11,805 nt of DNA from positions 1 to 11,805 of the forward strand of contig CAYGMG010000120.1 in NCBI GenBank assembly GCA_964350895.1, read 5' to 3'. The notes below the pieces were generated by a model, which did no database searches, had not been told where the DNA came from, and saw only the letters and a list, made by a program, of their open reading frames with translations. Numbering within the stretch: position 1 is the stretch's first letter; every line of letters starts with the position of its first letter. Positions 1-8,672 of this stretch are shown piece after piece. Position numbers and translations under genes: made by a program. Source of the stretch: Pseudomarimonas sp964350895. GTDB lineage: Bacteria; Pseudomonadota; Gammaproteobacteria; Xanthomonadales; Xanthomonadaceae.

Positions 1-325
1 GCAGCGCGCGGTGCCCGGCGATGCCCTGCAGCGGGGCTGGCTGGGCGGCGAGATCGCGCAGCATCGGCAGGCTCAGGATCGCCTCGCGCGAGCCGGCGTC
101 GTTGTTCGAGGTCGAGCCGGGCTTGGGCCCCGGCGCGTTGAGATTGACCAGCTGCGCTGCGCCCTGCACCGGCAGAGCGCGCAGCATGACCTGCTCGTAG
201 AGCGAGAAGATTGCCGCATTGACGCCCAGGCCCAGGGCCAGCGAAGCCGCGGCCACCAGGGCCACCAGGGGCTGCGCCATCCAGCCGCGCAGCGCCAGTC
301 CCAGATCCCTTAACACACCGTTCAT
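1..325 (-). CDS. ABC transporter permease D, MacB/FtsX-like, N-terminal part only
   Basis: Partial gene: its first 108 codons are visible and the rest lies beyond the left edge of the window. The protein starts MNGVLRDLGLALRGWM and has one strong membrane segment (about residues 19-44) ending in the GVNAAIFSLYEQV pattern typical of the first TM of MacB-like permeases. A periplasmic domain then begins, with LPMLRDLAAQ..LQGIAGHR at 86-106. The ATG at 325 follows a good ribosome binding site (TAGGAGA, 331-337) that overlaps the stop codon of permease C, leaving a 9-nt gap. It is therefore almost certainly the next gene of the same operon. It lacks the LPYA..ER motif that follows TM1 in permeases A-C (it has LPVQGAAQLV), so it may be a more distant paralogue. 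Full length and function of the C-terminal half are unknown. Confidence 0.85.
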   Translation of the reverse strand, partial: MNGVLRDLGLALRGWMAQPLVALVAAASLALGLGVNAAIFSLYEQVMLRALPVQGAAQLVNLNAPGPKPGSTSNNDAGSREAILSLPMLRDLAAQPAPLQGIAGHRAL

Positions 326-330
326 GGCGC

Positions 331-337
331 TCTCCTA
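331..337 (-). promoter_or_regulatory. Ribosome binding site of permease D overlapping the permease C stop
   Basis: TAGGAGA on the minus strand contains the TAG stop of permease C and an AGGAG Shine-Dalgarno core, 5 nt before ATG 325. Confidence 0.75.
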
Positions 338-2821
338 TTCATAGCGCAGCGCGACCAGCGGATCGATCCGAGAAGCGCGGCGCGCCGGCAGCCAGCAGGC
401 GAACAGCGCGATCAGGGCCAGCAGCAGCGGCACGACGAGGAAGGTCAGCGGATCCCAGGGCGCGACGCCGAACAGCTGGGTCTTGGCCAGCTGGCCGAGC
501 AGCAGGGCAAGGCCGATGCCGATGCCAAGGCCGACCGCCACCAGCCGTGCGCCGTGGCCGAGAACCAAGCCGAGGATCTCCCGGCGGCCGGCGCCGATCG
601 CCATGCGCACGCCGAGCTCGCCGGTGCGCTGGCTGACGCTGAAGGCAAGCACCGCATAGATGCCGATCGCCGAGAGCAGCAGGGCGACACCGGCGAAGGC
701 GCCGACCAGGTTCATTGGCGCGCGCTGGGTGTCCAACGACATCGCGATGCGCTGCGGCATGCCCATCACGCTGTACAGCGGCAGCTCGGGATCGACCCGG
801 GCCAGCGCGGCACGCAGTCCCTCGGCGGTGTCCGCGGCCAGCGCATTGGGCCCGCTGAGGACCAGCGCGCCGAAGCCGAGCGCAGCCTGGCGGTGTGGCC
901 AGTAGATGGTTTCCTTGCCCGGTGTGTCGCGCAGGCTGCCGTGCTTCACCGTGCCGACCACCCCGACCACGGTGGCCCAGGGGGCGTCGATGCCGCGGCG
1001 GATTCGTTGGCCGATCGGCGACTGGTCCGGGAAGTACTTGTCGACCAGCACTTCGTCGATCACCACCACCGGTTCCGCCTCGGCGTGGTCGCCCGGCCCG
1101 AACACCCGACCCTGCTTGAGCGGGATGCCCAGGCTGGCGAACAGCTGGTCACTGACCATGCGCTGGTTGGCATGCGGCGAGGCTGAGGTATCGGCGACTT
1201 CGCGGCCATCGATGAAGTAGCTGCCCTGCGAGTTGCTGCCGGAAAACGGCAGCGATGAGGTCCAGCCGGCGTGCTCGATGCCGGGCAGGTTGCGCGCCTC
1301 GCGGAGGATCTCATCGAGCAGCCGGGCGCGCGAGTCGACGTCCGGGTAGCGGTTGCCGGGCAGGCTCAGCATGGCACTGAGCACGCCCTGCGGGGCAAAG
1401 CCCGGAGAGGCCTGCTGCAGGCTGACGAAGCTTCGCAGCAGCAGGCCGGCGCCGACCAGCAGGGCGGTGGCCAGAGCCATCTGCGTCACTACCAGCAGAT
1501 TACGCGACAGGCCGGCGACCCGACCGCCGCCGCCGAGTCGGCCGGCGTCGTTGATCTGCCGCCCCAGATCGCTGCGTATCAGCGAGAGTACCGGGATCAG
1601 GGCGGCTAGCAGGCCGGTCAGCAGACTGATGCCCAGGGCGAAACCGAGCACCGGCAGGTCGAGGCTGATCGGGTAGCGTTGGATCGCCGCATCAAGGCCG
1701 AGCCTTGGCAGCGTCTCGATCAGTCCGAGGGCGAGCAGCAGACCGGCGCCGCCGCCGGCGAGGGCCACGATCAGTGATTCGCCGACCAGCTGGCGAGCGA
1801 TGCGGGCGCGACTGGCGCCCAGCGCATTGCGCACCGACAGCTCCTTCTGCCGCGACACCAGCCGCGCCAGCAACAGGTTGGCGACGTTGGCCGCGGCGAT
1901 CAGCAGGACCAGGGCGACCGCGCCCTGCAGGATCAGCACCAGCGGTCGCGTCTGGCCCACCTGCAGCTCGCGCAGGCTCTGCGCGCGACCCGTGAAGTTG
2001 CCGCCGCGCAGGAACTCGACGAAGCGTGCGGCTTGCGCGGCCTGATTCTCGTCGAGCCCGGCGATGCCGCTGATGCGCTCGGCATTGCGTGCGACGATGG
2101 CGTCCAGCTCGGCGTTGAGCTGGGCGATGCTGGCGCCTTCGCGCAGCCGGCCGACGGCCTGCGAGTATTCGTTGCCCCGCTCGAAGTCGCCGCGTTGTTC
2201 AGCGCTAAAGGCAAACGGCACCCACAGCTGGATCTCGCGCGACGGAAAGCCGAAGCCTTCCGGCATCACGCCGAGAACCTGGTAGCTCTCTCCGGACAGG
2301 CGCAGCTCGCGGCCGACGATGTCCGGATCGCCGTTGAACCGGTTGCGCCACAGGGCGTGGCTGAGCACCACCACCTTGTCGCTGCCCGGCACCGCGTGCT
2401 CGTCGCCGAACACCCGGCCGAGCGCGGCGCTGACCGACAGGGTGCTGAACAAGGACGGCGTGGCGCGGGTGGCGAGCAGGCGCTCCGGTACGCTCCCGCT
2501 GTCAGCGAGGTTCAGATTGGCGCCGCTGTAGAGGGCCAGGTCCTCGAGGCTGGAAGCCTGCTGCTTGCGATCCAGATAATCCGGAATCGAGGTGCCCGCG
2601 TAGTCCAGGTTGCTGGTCGGATAGGTGTTGTAGACGTCGACCAGGCGCTCGCCGCCAGCATATGGCAGGGGCGCCAGGAACAGGCCGTGCAGGACCGAGA
2701 AGATCGCGGTATTGGCGCCAATGCCCAGCGCCAGGGTCAGCACCGCTACGCTGAGAAAACCGGGTCGCGAAAGCAGCGAGCGAGCGCTGTAGCGCAGATC
2801 ATTGGCGAGCGAACTGAACAT
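335..2821 (-). CDS. ABC transporter permease C, duplicated MacB/FtsX type (ADOP-like)
   Basis: 828-residue inner-membrane permease built from two MacB-like halves. Visible in order: TM1 (about 22-45), a first MacB-type periplasmic core (about 50-285), three TMs of an FtsX domain (294-318, 346-369, 389-414), a fifth TM (442-464), a second periplasmic core (about 470-695), and a second FtsX triplet (703-727, 756-778, 790-813). Family landmarks are ANVANLLLAR..SRQKELSVRNALGASR after TM2, the related GELGVRMAIGAGRR in the second half, and the C-terminal LPARRASRIDPLVALRYE. It should use the ATPase encoded upstream, as no nucleotide-binding domain is present. The ATG at 2821 sits 7 nt after a strong GGAGG, which directly follows the stop of permease B (12-nt gap), so translational coupling is likely. 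Substrate is unknown. The fold assignment is firm; the export role is inferred from the family. Confidence 0.95.
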   Translation of the reverse strand: MFSSLANDLRYSARSLLSRPGFLSVAVLTLALGIGANTAIFSVLHGLFLAPLPYAGGERLVDVYNTYPTSNLDYAGTSIPDYLDRKQQASSLEDLALYSGANLNLADSGSVPERLLATRATPSLFSTLSVSAALGRVFGDEHAVPGSDKVVVLSHALWRNRFNGDPDIVGRELRLSGESYQVLGVMPEGFGFPSREIQLWVPFAFSAEQRGDFERGNEYSQAVGRLREGASIAQLNAELDAIVARNAERISGIAGLDENQAAQAARFVEFLRGGNFTGRAQSLRELQVGQTRPLVLILQGAVALVLLIAAANVANLLLARLVSRQKELSVRNALGASRARIARQLVGESLIVALAGGGAGLLLALGLIETLPRLGLDAAIQRYPISLDLPVLGFALGISLLTGLLAALIPVLSLIRSDLGRQINDAGRLGGGGRVAGLSRNLLVVTQMALATALLVGAGLLLRSFVSLQQASPGFAPQGVLSAMLSLPGNRYPDVDSRARLLDEILREARNLPGIEHAGWTSSLPFSGSNSQGSYFIDGREVADTSASPHANQRMVSDQLFASLGIPLKQGRVFGPGDHAEAEPVVVIDEVLVDKYFPDQSPIGQRIRRGIDAPWATVVGVVGTVKHGSLRDTPGKETIYWPHRQAALGFGALVLSGPNALAADTAEGLRAALARVDPELPLYSVMGMPQRIAMSLDTQRAPMNLVGAFAGVALLLSAIGIYAVLAFSVSQRTGELGVRMAIGAGRREILGLVLGHGARLVAVGLGIGIGLALLLGQLAKTQLFGVAPWDPLTFLVVPLLLALIALFACWLPARRASRIDPLVALRYE

Positions 2822-2828
2822 GGGGTTG

Positions 2829-2834
2829 CCTCCT
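2829..2834 (-). promoter_or_regulatory. Ribosome binding site of permease C overlapping the permease B stop
   Basis: AGGAGG on the minus strand, its first A being the last base of the permease B stop codon TGA, 7 nt before ATG 2821. This is the strongest Shine-Dalgarno sequence in the permease train. Confidence 0.8.
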
Positions 2835-5236
2835 CAGTCGTGACGCAGGACGAGCATCGGGTCGAGCCGCAGGGCGCGCCGCGCCGGCAGGTAGCTGGCC
2901 AGCAGGGTGGTCAGGCCGAGCAGCAACAGGCCCAGCGTGAGGACCAGTGGATCGAGTGCGGAGACCCCATGCAGCAGGCCCTGCAGCAGCCTCGCCGTGG
3001 CCCAGCTGCCGAACAGTCCGAGCGCGATGCCGCAGGCGGCAAGCCGCACGCCGCGCGACAGCAGCATCGAGACCAGCCGCTGCGGCCGCGCGCCGAGCGC
3101 AACGCGCAGGCCAAGCTCGCGGCGCCGCTGGGCGACATTGGCCGCCATCACCCCGTAGATGCCGATCGCGGCGAGCAGCAGGGCGCTCAGCGCAAAGCCG
3201 GCCATCAGCCCGCTGCGCAGGCGCGGCACCGCGACCGCATCGGCCAGCTGGCTGTCCAGCGGACGCAGGGCGGCCAAAGGCAGGCTCGGATCGGCGGCAT
3301 GGATCTCGCGACGTACCGCGGCGATCAGCGAGGCCGGCTCGCCGCGGCTAAGGATCAGCAGGGTCATCCGCGGCCAGGGCAGCTGGTTGTAAGGTAGGAA
3401 CAGCACTGGCTCCGGCGCTGCGCCGAGGTTCACGTCCTGGTAGTCACCGACCACGCCGGCGACGATCCGGGTGCGGCCGGTGGTGCCACCCCAGTAAAGC
3501 TCGCGGCCGATCGGATCCTGATCCGGCCACAGCCGCTCGGCCAGGGTGCGGCTGAGCACCACCCAGCGGGGACCGTCCCAGGCATCGGAACTGTCGAACA
3601 CGCGGCCGCGCAGCAGCGGCAGCGACAGCGCCTCGAAGAAGGCCGGCGTGACCGCGCGCCAGTGCGCCTGCAGCAGACCGCCAGCGCCGGCATCGGCGAC
3701 CCGGTCGAGCGGCGTGACATCGTTCATGAAGCTGCCGCCGGTGAACGGCAGGGTGTTGCTGGCGCCGACCGCGGCCACGCCCGGCAGGGCGCGCAGGCGT
3801 GACTGCAGTTCGTTGAAGAAGACCACCTTCTGCCAGGGTTCGGCGTAGCGGTCGCCGAGCTGCAGCTCGACGGTCAGCAGCTGCTCCGGCGCAAAGCCCG
3901 GATCGCTGCCGCGCAGGGCAAAGAAGCTGCTGATCAGCAGGCCGGCGCCGACCAGCAGGAGCATCGCCAGCGCCACCTGGGACACCACCAGCAGATCGCC
4001 CAGGCGACGCTGCGCCGGCGGCACGCCGTCGCGCTCGCCGGCGCGCATGCTGTGCATCGGCTGCACGCGCTGCGCCTGCAGCACAGGCAGCAAGGACACC
4101 AGCACGCCGGTCACTGCGCCGAGCAGCACAGCAAAGCCGAACACCTCAGTGGAGATCGCCACTTCATGCAGGCGTGGCACGCTGGCGCTGGCGAACTGCT
4201 TGAGCAGGAGCAGGGCGCCGTGGGCCAGCGGCAGGGCCAGCAACACGCCGATGCCGACGAGCAGGGCGACCTCGGCCAGCATCAGCCGGGCCAGCTGCAG
4301 TCGGCCGGCGCCCAGCGCCGCGCGCAGGCCGATCTCGGCACGTCGTCGCTGGTTGCGCACGAAGAGCAGGTTGGCCAGGTTGACGCAGGCCATCAGCAGC
4401 AAGGCGCCGACCGCCGCAAACAGCAGTTGCACGGTGTGTCGGAATCCATCGCCGACCAGCCAGCGCGAAAAGCCCAGCAGTTCGACGCCCCAGCCGGCGA
4501 CGCCCGGGTGTTCGGCGCCAATTTCGGCGGCGATTGCCTGCAGGTCGTCGCGCGCCTGTTCCAGGCTACTGCCTTCGCGCAACCGGCCGATCATCGCCAG
4601 CCAGTGGTCATCGCGGTCGGCGCCCGGGTCGGCGCGATACGGCACCCAGAACTCGGCGCCGAGGAAGTCGAAATCCGCACCCATCACGCCAACCACGCGA
4701 TGCACGGTGCCCTCCAGCAGCAGCTCGCTGCCTAGCGCAGCCGGCTGGCCGCCGAAGCGGGCCTGCCACAGGCCGTGGGAGAGGATCACGGTTGGCGCCG
4801 GCTGTTCGCCGCTGGCGTTGCCCGGGAAGCCGGCGCCCAGCTGTGGCCTCACGCCCAGCGCGCGAAAGAAACCGCCGGTGACCGCCAGCCCGTCGAGCCT
4901 TGCCGGCTCGCCCGAACCAAGCAGGGTGTAGGAGACATCGCGCATCGCTTCAAGCTGTTCGAAGCTGCGGTTGCGCGCCGCGAAGTCGAGGTAGTTCGGA
5001 TCCGAGGCCGAGAAGCGCCCGCCCTCGGGCGTGGTCTCCCAGATCCGCACCAGGCGTTCCGGCTGCGCGTAGGGCAGCGGCTTGAGCAGGGTGCCTTGGA
5101 TGACGCTGAACACTGCGCTGCTGGCGCCGATGCCCAGGGTCAGGGTCAGCACCGCCACCAGCACGAATCCGGGCTGCTGGAGCAGCGTTCGGAAAGCATG
5201 GCGAAGATCGCTTGCGAGGGCGAAGAGCATTTTCAT
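2834..5236 (-). CDS. ABC transporter permease B, duplicated MacB/FtsX type (ADOP-like)
   Basis: 800-residue paralogue of permeases A and C with the same eight-TM layout: TM1 24-46, periplasmic core about 50-260, FtsX TMs 269-293, 318-345 and 364-386, TM5 413-437, second core about 445-670, FtsX TMs 677-700, 728-750 and 764-785. Diagnostic stretches are VNLANLLFVRNQRRRAEIGLRAALGAGR, LLLAAIGIYGVMAANVAQRRRELGLRVALGAR and the end LPARRALRLDPMLVLRHD. The start is MKM; the ATG at 5236 is only 5 nt after the stop of permease A and has no clear Shine-Dalgarno sequence. Translation probably depends on ribosomes finishing permease A; the second ATG at 5230 is a possible alternative start. It shares a 25-nt identical segment with permease C at TM5. 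An inner-membrane export component by family; substrate unknown. Confidence 0.95.
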   Translation of the reverse strand: MKMLFALASDLRHAFRTLLQQPGFVLVAVLTLTLGIGASSAVFSVIQGTLLKPLPYAQPERLVRIWETTPEGGRFSASDPNYLDFAARNRSFEQLEAMRDVSYTLLGSGEPARLDGLAVTGGFFRALGVRPQLGAGFPGNASGEQPAPTVILSHGLWQARFGGQPAALGSELLLEGTVHRVVGVMGADFDFLGAEFWVPYRADPGADRDDHWLAMIGRLREGSSLEQARDDLQAIAAEIGAEHPGVAGWGVELLGFSRWLVGDGFRHTVQLLFAAVGALLLMACVNLANLLFVRNQRRRAEIGLRAALGAGRLQLARLMLAEVALLVGIGVLLALPLAHGALLLLKQFASASVPRLHEVAISTEVFGFAVLLGAVTGVLVSLLPVLQAQRVQPMHSMRAGERDGVPPAQRRLGDLLVVSQVALAMLLLVGAGLLISSFFALRGSDPGFAPEQLLTVELQLGDRYAEPWQKVVFFNELQSRLRALPGVAAVGASNTLPFTGGSFMNDVTPLDRVADAGAGGLLQAHWRAVTPAFFEALSLPLLRGRVFDSSDAWDGPRWVVLSRTLAERLWPDQDPIGRELYWGGTTGRTRIVAGVVGDYQDVNLGAAPEPVLFLPYNQLPWPRMTLLILSRGEPASLIAAVRREIHAADPSLPLAALRPLDSQLADAVAVPRLRSGLMAGFALSALLLAAIGIYGVMAANVAQRRRELGLRVALGARPQRLVSMLLSRGVRLAACGIALGLFGSWATARLLQGLLHGVSALDPLVLTLGLLLLGLTTLLASYLPARRALRLDPMLVLRHD

Positions 5237-5241
5237 CTCGG

Positions 5242-7677
5242 TCAGTCGTGGCGCAGGGCGAGCATCGGGTCGAGTCGTGCTGCGCGCAGTGCAGGCAGGG
5301 CGCAGGCGAGCAGGGCGACGAGGCTAAGGGTGGCGATGACCGCGACCAGCACGCGTGGCTCGGCCGCGCCGACGCCGAACAGCTGGGTTGCAAGCAGTTG
5401 TCCCAGGGCCAGAGCGCCCAGCGTGCCGAGCAGAAGCCCGGCTGCGATCAGTCGTGCTCCTTGGCCGAGCATCATGCGCAGCACGTCGCCGGCCTGCGCC
5501 CCGAGCGAGAGACGGATGCCGATCTCCTGTCGCCGCTCGGCGACCGAGTAGGCAATGACCCCGTACAAGCCGATCGCCGCCAGCAGCAAGGCGATGCCGC
5601 TGAACACGCTCATCAGAGTCATGTTGAAGCGGCGCAGGGCGGTGCTGCCGGCCATCAGCTGGTCCATGCTGCGCAATTCGAAAAGCGGCATATCGGCATC
5701 GACCTCACGCACCGCCAGGCGCAGCTGCTCGGCAAGCGCCATCGGGTCGCCATCGACCTTGAGCGCCAGATAGAGCTGGTTCTGGGTTGCGTGCAGGTGG
5801 GACATGTAGACCTCGGCCACCGGCGCGCGCTCGGCGCCGAACAGCCGGGTATCGCTGACTACCCCCACTACTTGCTTGTGGCCATCGTCCATGAACACCA
5901 GCTGCTGGGTCAGCGGGTCGACGTCGGCGAGGAAGCGGCGGACGAAGGTTTCATTGACCAGCACGTTCTGCACGAACTCGCCGGGCCGGCCGTCGCCGCT
6001 ATCGAGGTTGCGTCCGCGCACGATGCGCATGCCTAGTGTGTCGAACATGCCGGGGCTGACAAAGCGCCAGTTGGCCCCCGGCTGCGGTTGGCCATCGGCG
6101 ACCTCGCGGCCGTGGATGCCGATGTCCGAACTGGCGTTGTCGATGCCCGAGAGCGGCAGCGAATCGGCGATACCGGCCGAGCGCACGCCGGGGATCGCTG
6201 CGACCCGCTCAAGCAAGGACGGCAGCTGTTGCGCGAGTTGGGCCGTGTGCCGGCGGTACCAGTCAAGGATTTCCTCGCCGGGCTCCATCGGCACGCTTTG
6301 CACCACCACGGCCGCGGTCAGCACGCCTTCGCCATCGACGCCGACATCGACCTTGCCCAGCTGGCGAAGGCTCTCGATCAGCAGGCCGGCGCCGGCCAAG
6401 AGGGTCAGCGACAGGGCCACCTCGAACACCACCAGCGCGCCGCGTGCCCGACTCCGTCGGCGTCCCCCGCTGCTGCCTCGGCTTTCCTCCTGCAGGGCGC
6501 CGGCGGGAGCCACGCGCGCGGCGCGCAGGGCGGGAAGGACTGCAAACAACATCACCGTGGCAATGCCGCCGAGCAGGATCACCGCCACCACATCCGCGCG
6601 CATGCCGATGCTGGCGTGACTGGGCAACAGGCCGGGAGCCAGGGCCAGCAACACAGGTACGGCCAGTGCGGCGATCATCAGGCCACAGACAGCGCCGAGC
6701 AGTGCAATCACCAGCGCCTCGGCGATCACCGCGCGGATCAGCGCGTGGCTGCCGGCACCGAGCGCGGCGCGCACCGCCAGCTCGCGCTGCCGCGTGCTGC
6801 CACGTGCCAGCAGCAGATTGGCGAGGTTGGCGCAGGCGATCAGCAGCACCAGCGCCGCCGCGCCAAGCAATACCAGCAGGGGCTGCTCCACTCCGCTGTT
6901 GAGCAGGGTCGGCAGCGGGGTCAGGCGGGCGCCGAGGCCGGCGTGGTTGTCGGCATGCGCCTCGGCCAGCCGGGCGTTCACCGCGGCCAGCGCCGCCTCG
7001 GCCTGCTCAAGGCTCGATCCGTCGGCCAGCCGGGCAATCACGTTGAGGTAGTTGTTGCCGCGACCCTGGGCCGAGCTTGCCAGATAGGTCGGAACATAGA
7101 CCTGCGCGCTGCCCGGATAGCGAAAGCCCTGCGGCGTCACCGCCAACACGCGGTGGGCCTCGCCGTTGAGCAGGATGTCGCGGCCAACCACCTCCGGCTT
7201 GCCGCCGAAGCGGCGCTGCCACAGCTCGTGGCTGATGACTGCGACCTTCTCCAGCGCAAGGTCCTCGTCCGCGCCAAAGTAACGACCACGCTCTGCTGCC
7301 AGCCCCATCACTTCCCAGAACTCGGGTGTGACCCGATAGCCGGCCAGCTTTTCCGCTTGGTCGCTGCCGGTGAGGGTGAAAGTGGCGCCGCTGAATGCAG
7401 CCAGGTGGGTGAACTGCCCGCGGGTCGCTTCCCGCCAGTCCTCCACAACCGGGCCTGAGACCGGCCCGCCCCAATCGCCCTGCACCCGGGTCACGCGGAT
7501 GATCCGCTCGGCATCGGCATAGGGCAGCGCGCTGAGCAAGGTGCCCTTGACCACGCTGAAGATCGCCGAAACGCTGCCTACGCCCAGCGACAGGGTGAGC
7601 ACGGCGATCGCAAGAAAGCCGGGCTGCCTGAGCAGTGAGCGCAGGGCGAGTCGAAGGTCGGCGAGCAGGCTGGACAT
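5242..7677 (-). CDS. ABC transporter permease A, duplicated MacB/FtsX type (ADOP-like)
   Basis: 811-residue first permease of the train, directly downstream of the ATPase gene (47-nt gap). Layout: TM1 21-43, MacB-type periplasmic core about 50-255, FtsX TMs 266-289, 317-343 and 360-384, TM5 412-434, second periplasmic core about 440-680, FtsX TMs 687-711, 738-764 and 774-796. Landmarks are ANLANLLLARGSTRQRELAVRAALGAG, AAIGLYGVIAYSVAERRQEIGIRLSLGA and the end ALRAARLDPMLALRHD. An arginine-rich segment, GGRRRSRARG (404-413), lies in the linker before TM5, consistent with the positive-inside rule. The ATG at 7677 is preceded by AAGGG (7685-7689, 7-nt spacer), part of which lies in a perfect GGGTTAACCC palindrome. 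Each half resembles a whole MacB membrane unit without its ATPase domain. Substrate unknown. Confidence 0.95.
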   Translation of the reverse strand: MSSLLADLRLALRSLLRQPGFLAIAVLTLSLGVGSVSAIFSVVKGTLLSALPYADAERIIRVTRVQGDWGGPVSGPVVEDWREATRGQFTHLAAFSGATFTLTGSDQAEKLAGYRVTPEFWEVMGLAAERGRYFGADEDLALEKVAVISHELWQRRFGGKPEVVGRDILLNGEAHRVLAVTPQGFRYPGSAQVYVPTYLASSAQGRGNNYLNVIARLADGSSLEQAEAALAAVNARLAEAHADNHAGLGARLTPLPTLLNSGVEQPLLVLLGAAALVLLIACANLANLLLARGSTRQRELAVRAALGAGSHALIRAVIAEALVIALLGAVCGLMIAALAVPVLLALAPGLLPSHASIGMRADVVAVILLGGIATVMLFAVLPALRAARVAPAGALQEESRGSSGGRRRSRARGALVVFEVALSLTLLAGAGLLIESLRQLGKVDVGVDGEGVLTAAVVVQSVPMEPGEEILDWYRRHTAQLAQQLPSLLERVAAIPGVRSAGIADSLPLSGIDNASSDIGIHGREVADGQPQPGANWRFVSPGMFDTLGMRIVRGRNLDSGDGRPGEFVQNVLVNETFVRRFLADVDPLTQQLVFMDDGHKQVVGVVSDTRLFGAERAPVAEVYMSHLHATQNQLYLALKVDGDPMALAEQLRLAVREVDADMPLFELRSMDQLMAGSTALRRFNMTLMSVFSGIALLLAAIGLYGVIAYSVAERRQEIGIRLSLGAQAGDVLRMMLGQGARLIAAGLLLGTLGALALGQLLATQLFGVGAAEPRVLVAVIATLSLVALLACALPALRAARLDPMLALRHD

Positions 7678-7687
7678 GGGTTAACCC
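7678..7687. repeat. Perfect palindrome GGGTTAACCC at the permease A start
   Basis: Ten-base perfect palindrome directly upstream of ATG 7677, overlapping most of the AAGGG ribosome binding site (7685-7689). It is too short to fold by itself as a hairpin; it could be a protein site or chance. Confidence 0.5.
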
Positions 7688-7724
7688 TTGTGTTCAGTGG
7701 ACGGCGGTCTTTCCGATGCCGCGA

Positions 7725-8495
<771 letters not shown>

Positions 8496-8501
8496 GGCTT
8501 T

Positions 8502-8508
8502 TCCCTTC
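8502..8508 (-). promoter_or_regulatory. Ribosome binding site deciding the ATPase start
   Basis: GAAGGGA on the minus strand, 6 nt before ATG 8495. No comparable site precedes the in-frame ATG at 8525, so it fixes the ATPase start at 8495. Confidence 0.8.
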
Positions 8509-8530
8509 GGGCGTGAATCGTTCAAGAGAT

Positions 8531-8665
8531 GTGATTGACAGTTGGTGATTCGTAATTGGTGATTGGTGATTCGTCAGAAGCAGTAGCGCAAAGCAGTCGC
8601 ACTGGCGGATCGATGGGCTCGAGATCGTGGGGACGCGCTCTTTTGAATCACCAATCACCAATCAC
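8531..8665. repeat. Inverted runs of TTGGTGATT between adaptor and ATPase genes
   Basis: The 177-nt spacer 8496-8672 holds a left run of TTGGTGATT-like units (8531-8572) and a right run of the complement (8645-8665). The arms share a perfect 18-nt match, ATTGGTGATTGGTGATTC (8555-8572), with its exact reverse complement at 8645-8662, leaving a 72-nt loop. The right arm begins 10 nt after the adaptor stop codon. In RNA this would make a stable long-loop hairpin within the operon transcript. The run style resembles simple extragenic repeats I recall from Xanthomonadaceae genomes. No gene is supported inside the spacer. Confidence 0.7.
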
Positions 8666-8672
8666 GGCCTCT

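Noticed and set aside
2033..3397. 454-codon open frame on the plus strand
   Set aside because: It lies antisense to permeases B and C, spans their junction, and its Gln/Arg/Ala-rich translation shows no domain. Long antisense frames are expected in GC-rich genes.
4047..4931. Plus-strand frames antisense to permease B (294 and 227 codons)
   Set aside because: Overlapping shadows in two frames, Ser/Arg- or Gln/Ala-rich, with no motif.
6088..7458. 456-codon open frame on the plus strand
   Set aside because: Antisense shadow of permease A with low-complexity Gln/Arg/His/Ala content and no recognisable fold; permease A is firmly supported.
335..7677. Calling the permeases macB
   Set aside because: MacB has a fused N-terminal ATPase and a single permease unit; these chains lack the ATPase and have two units.
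8496..8525. Ten-residue N-terminal extension of the ATPase
   Set aside because: ATG 8525 has no ribosome binding site, whereas ATG 8495 has GAAGGGA at ideal spacing.
8531..8572. TTGGTGATT run as a CRISPR array
   Set aside because: Units are about 9 nt, imperfect, with no regular unique spacers, and no cas gene is nearby.
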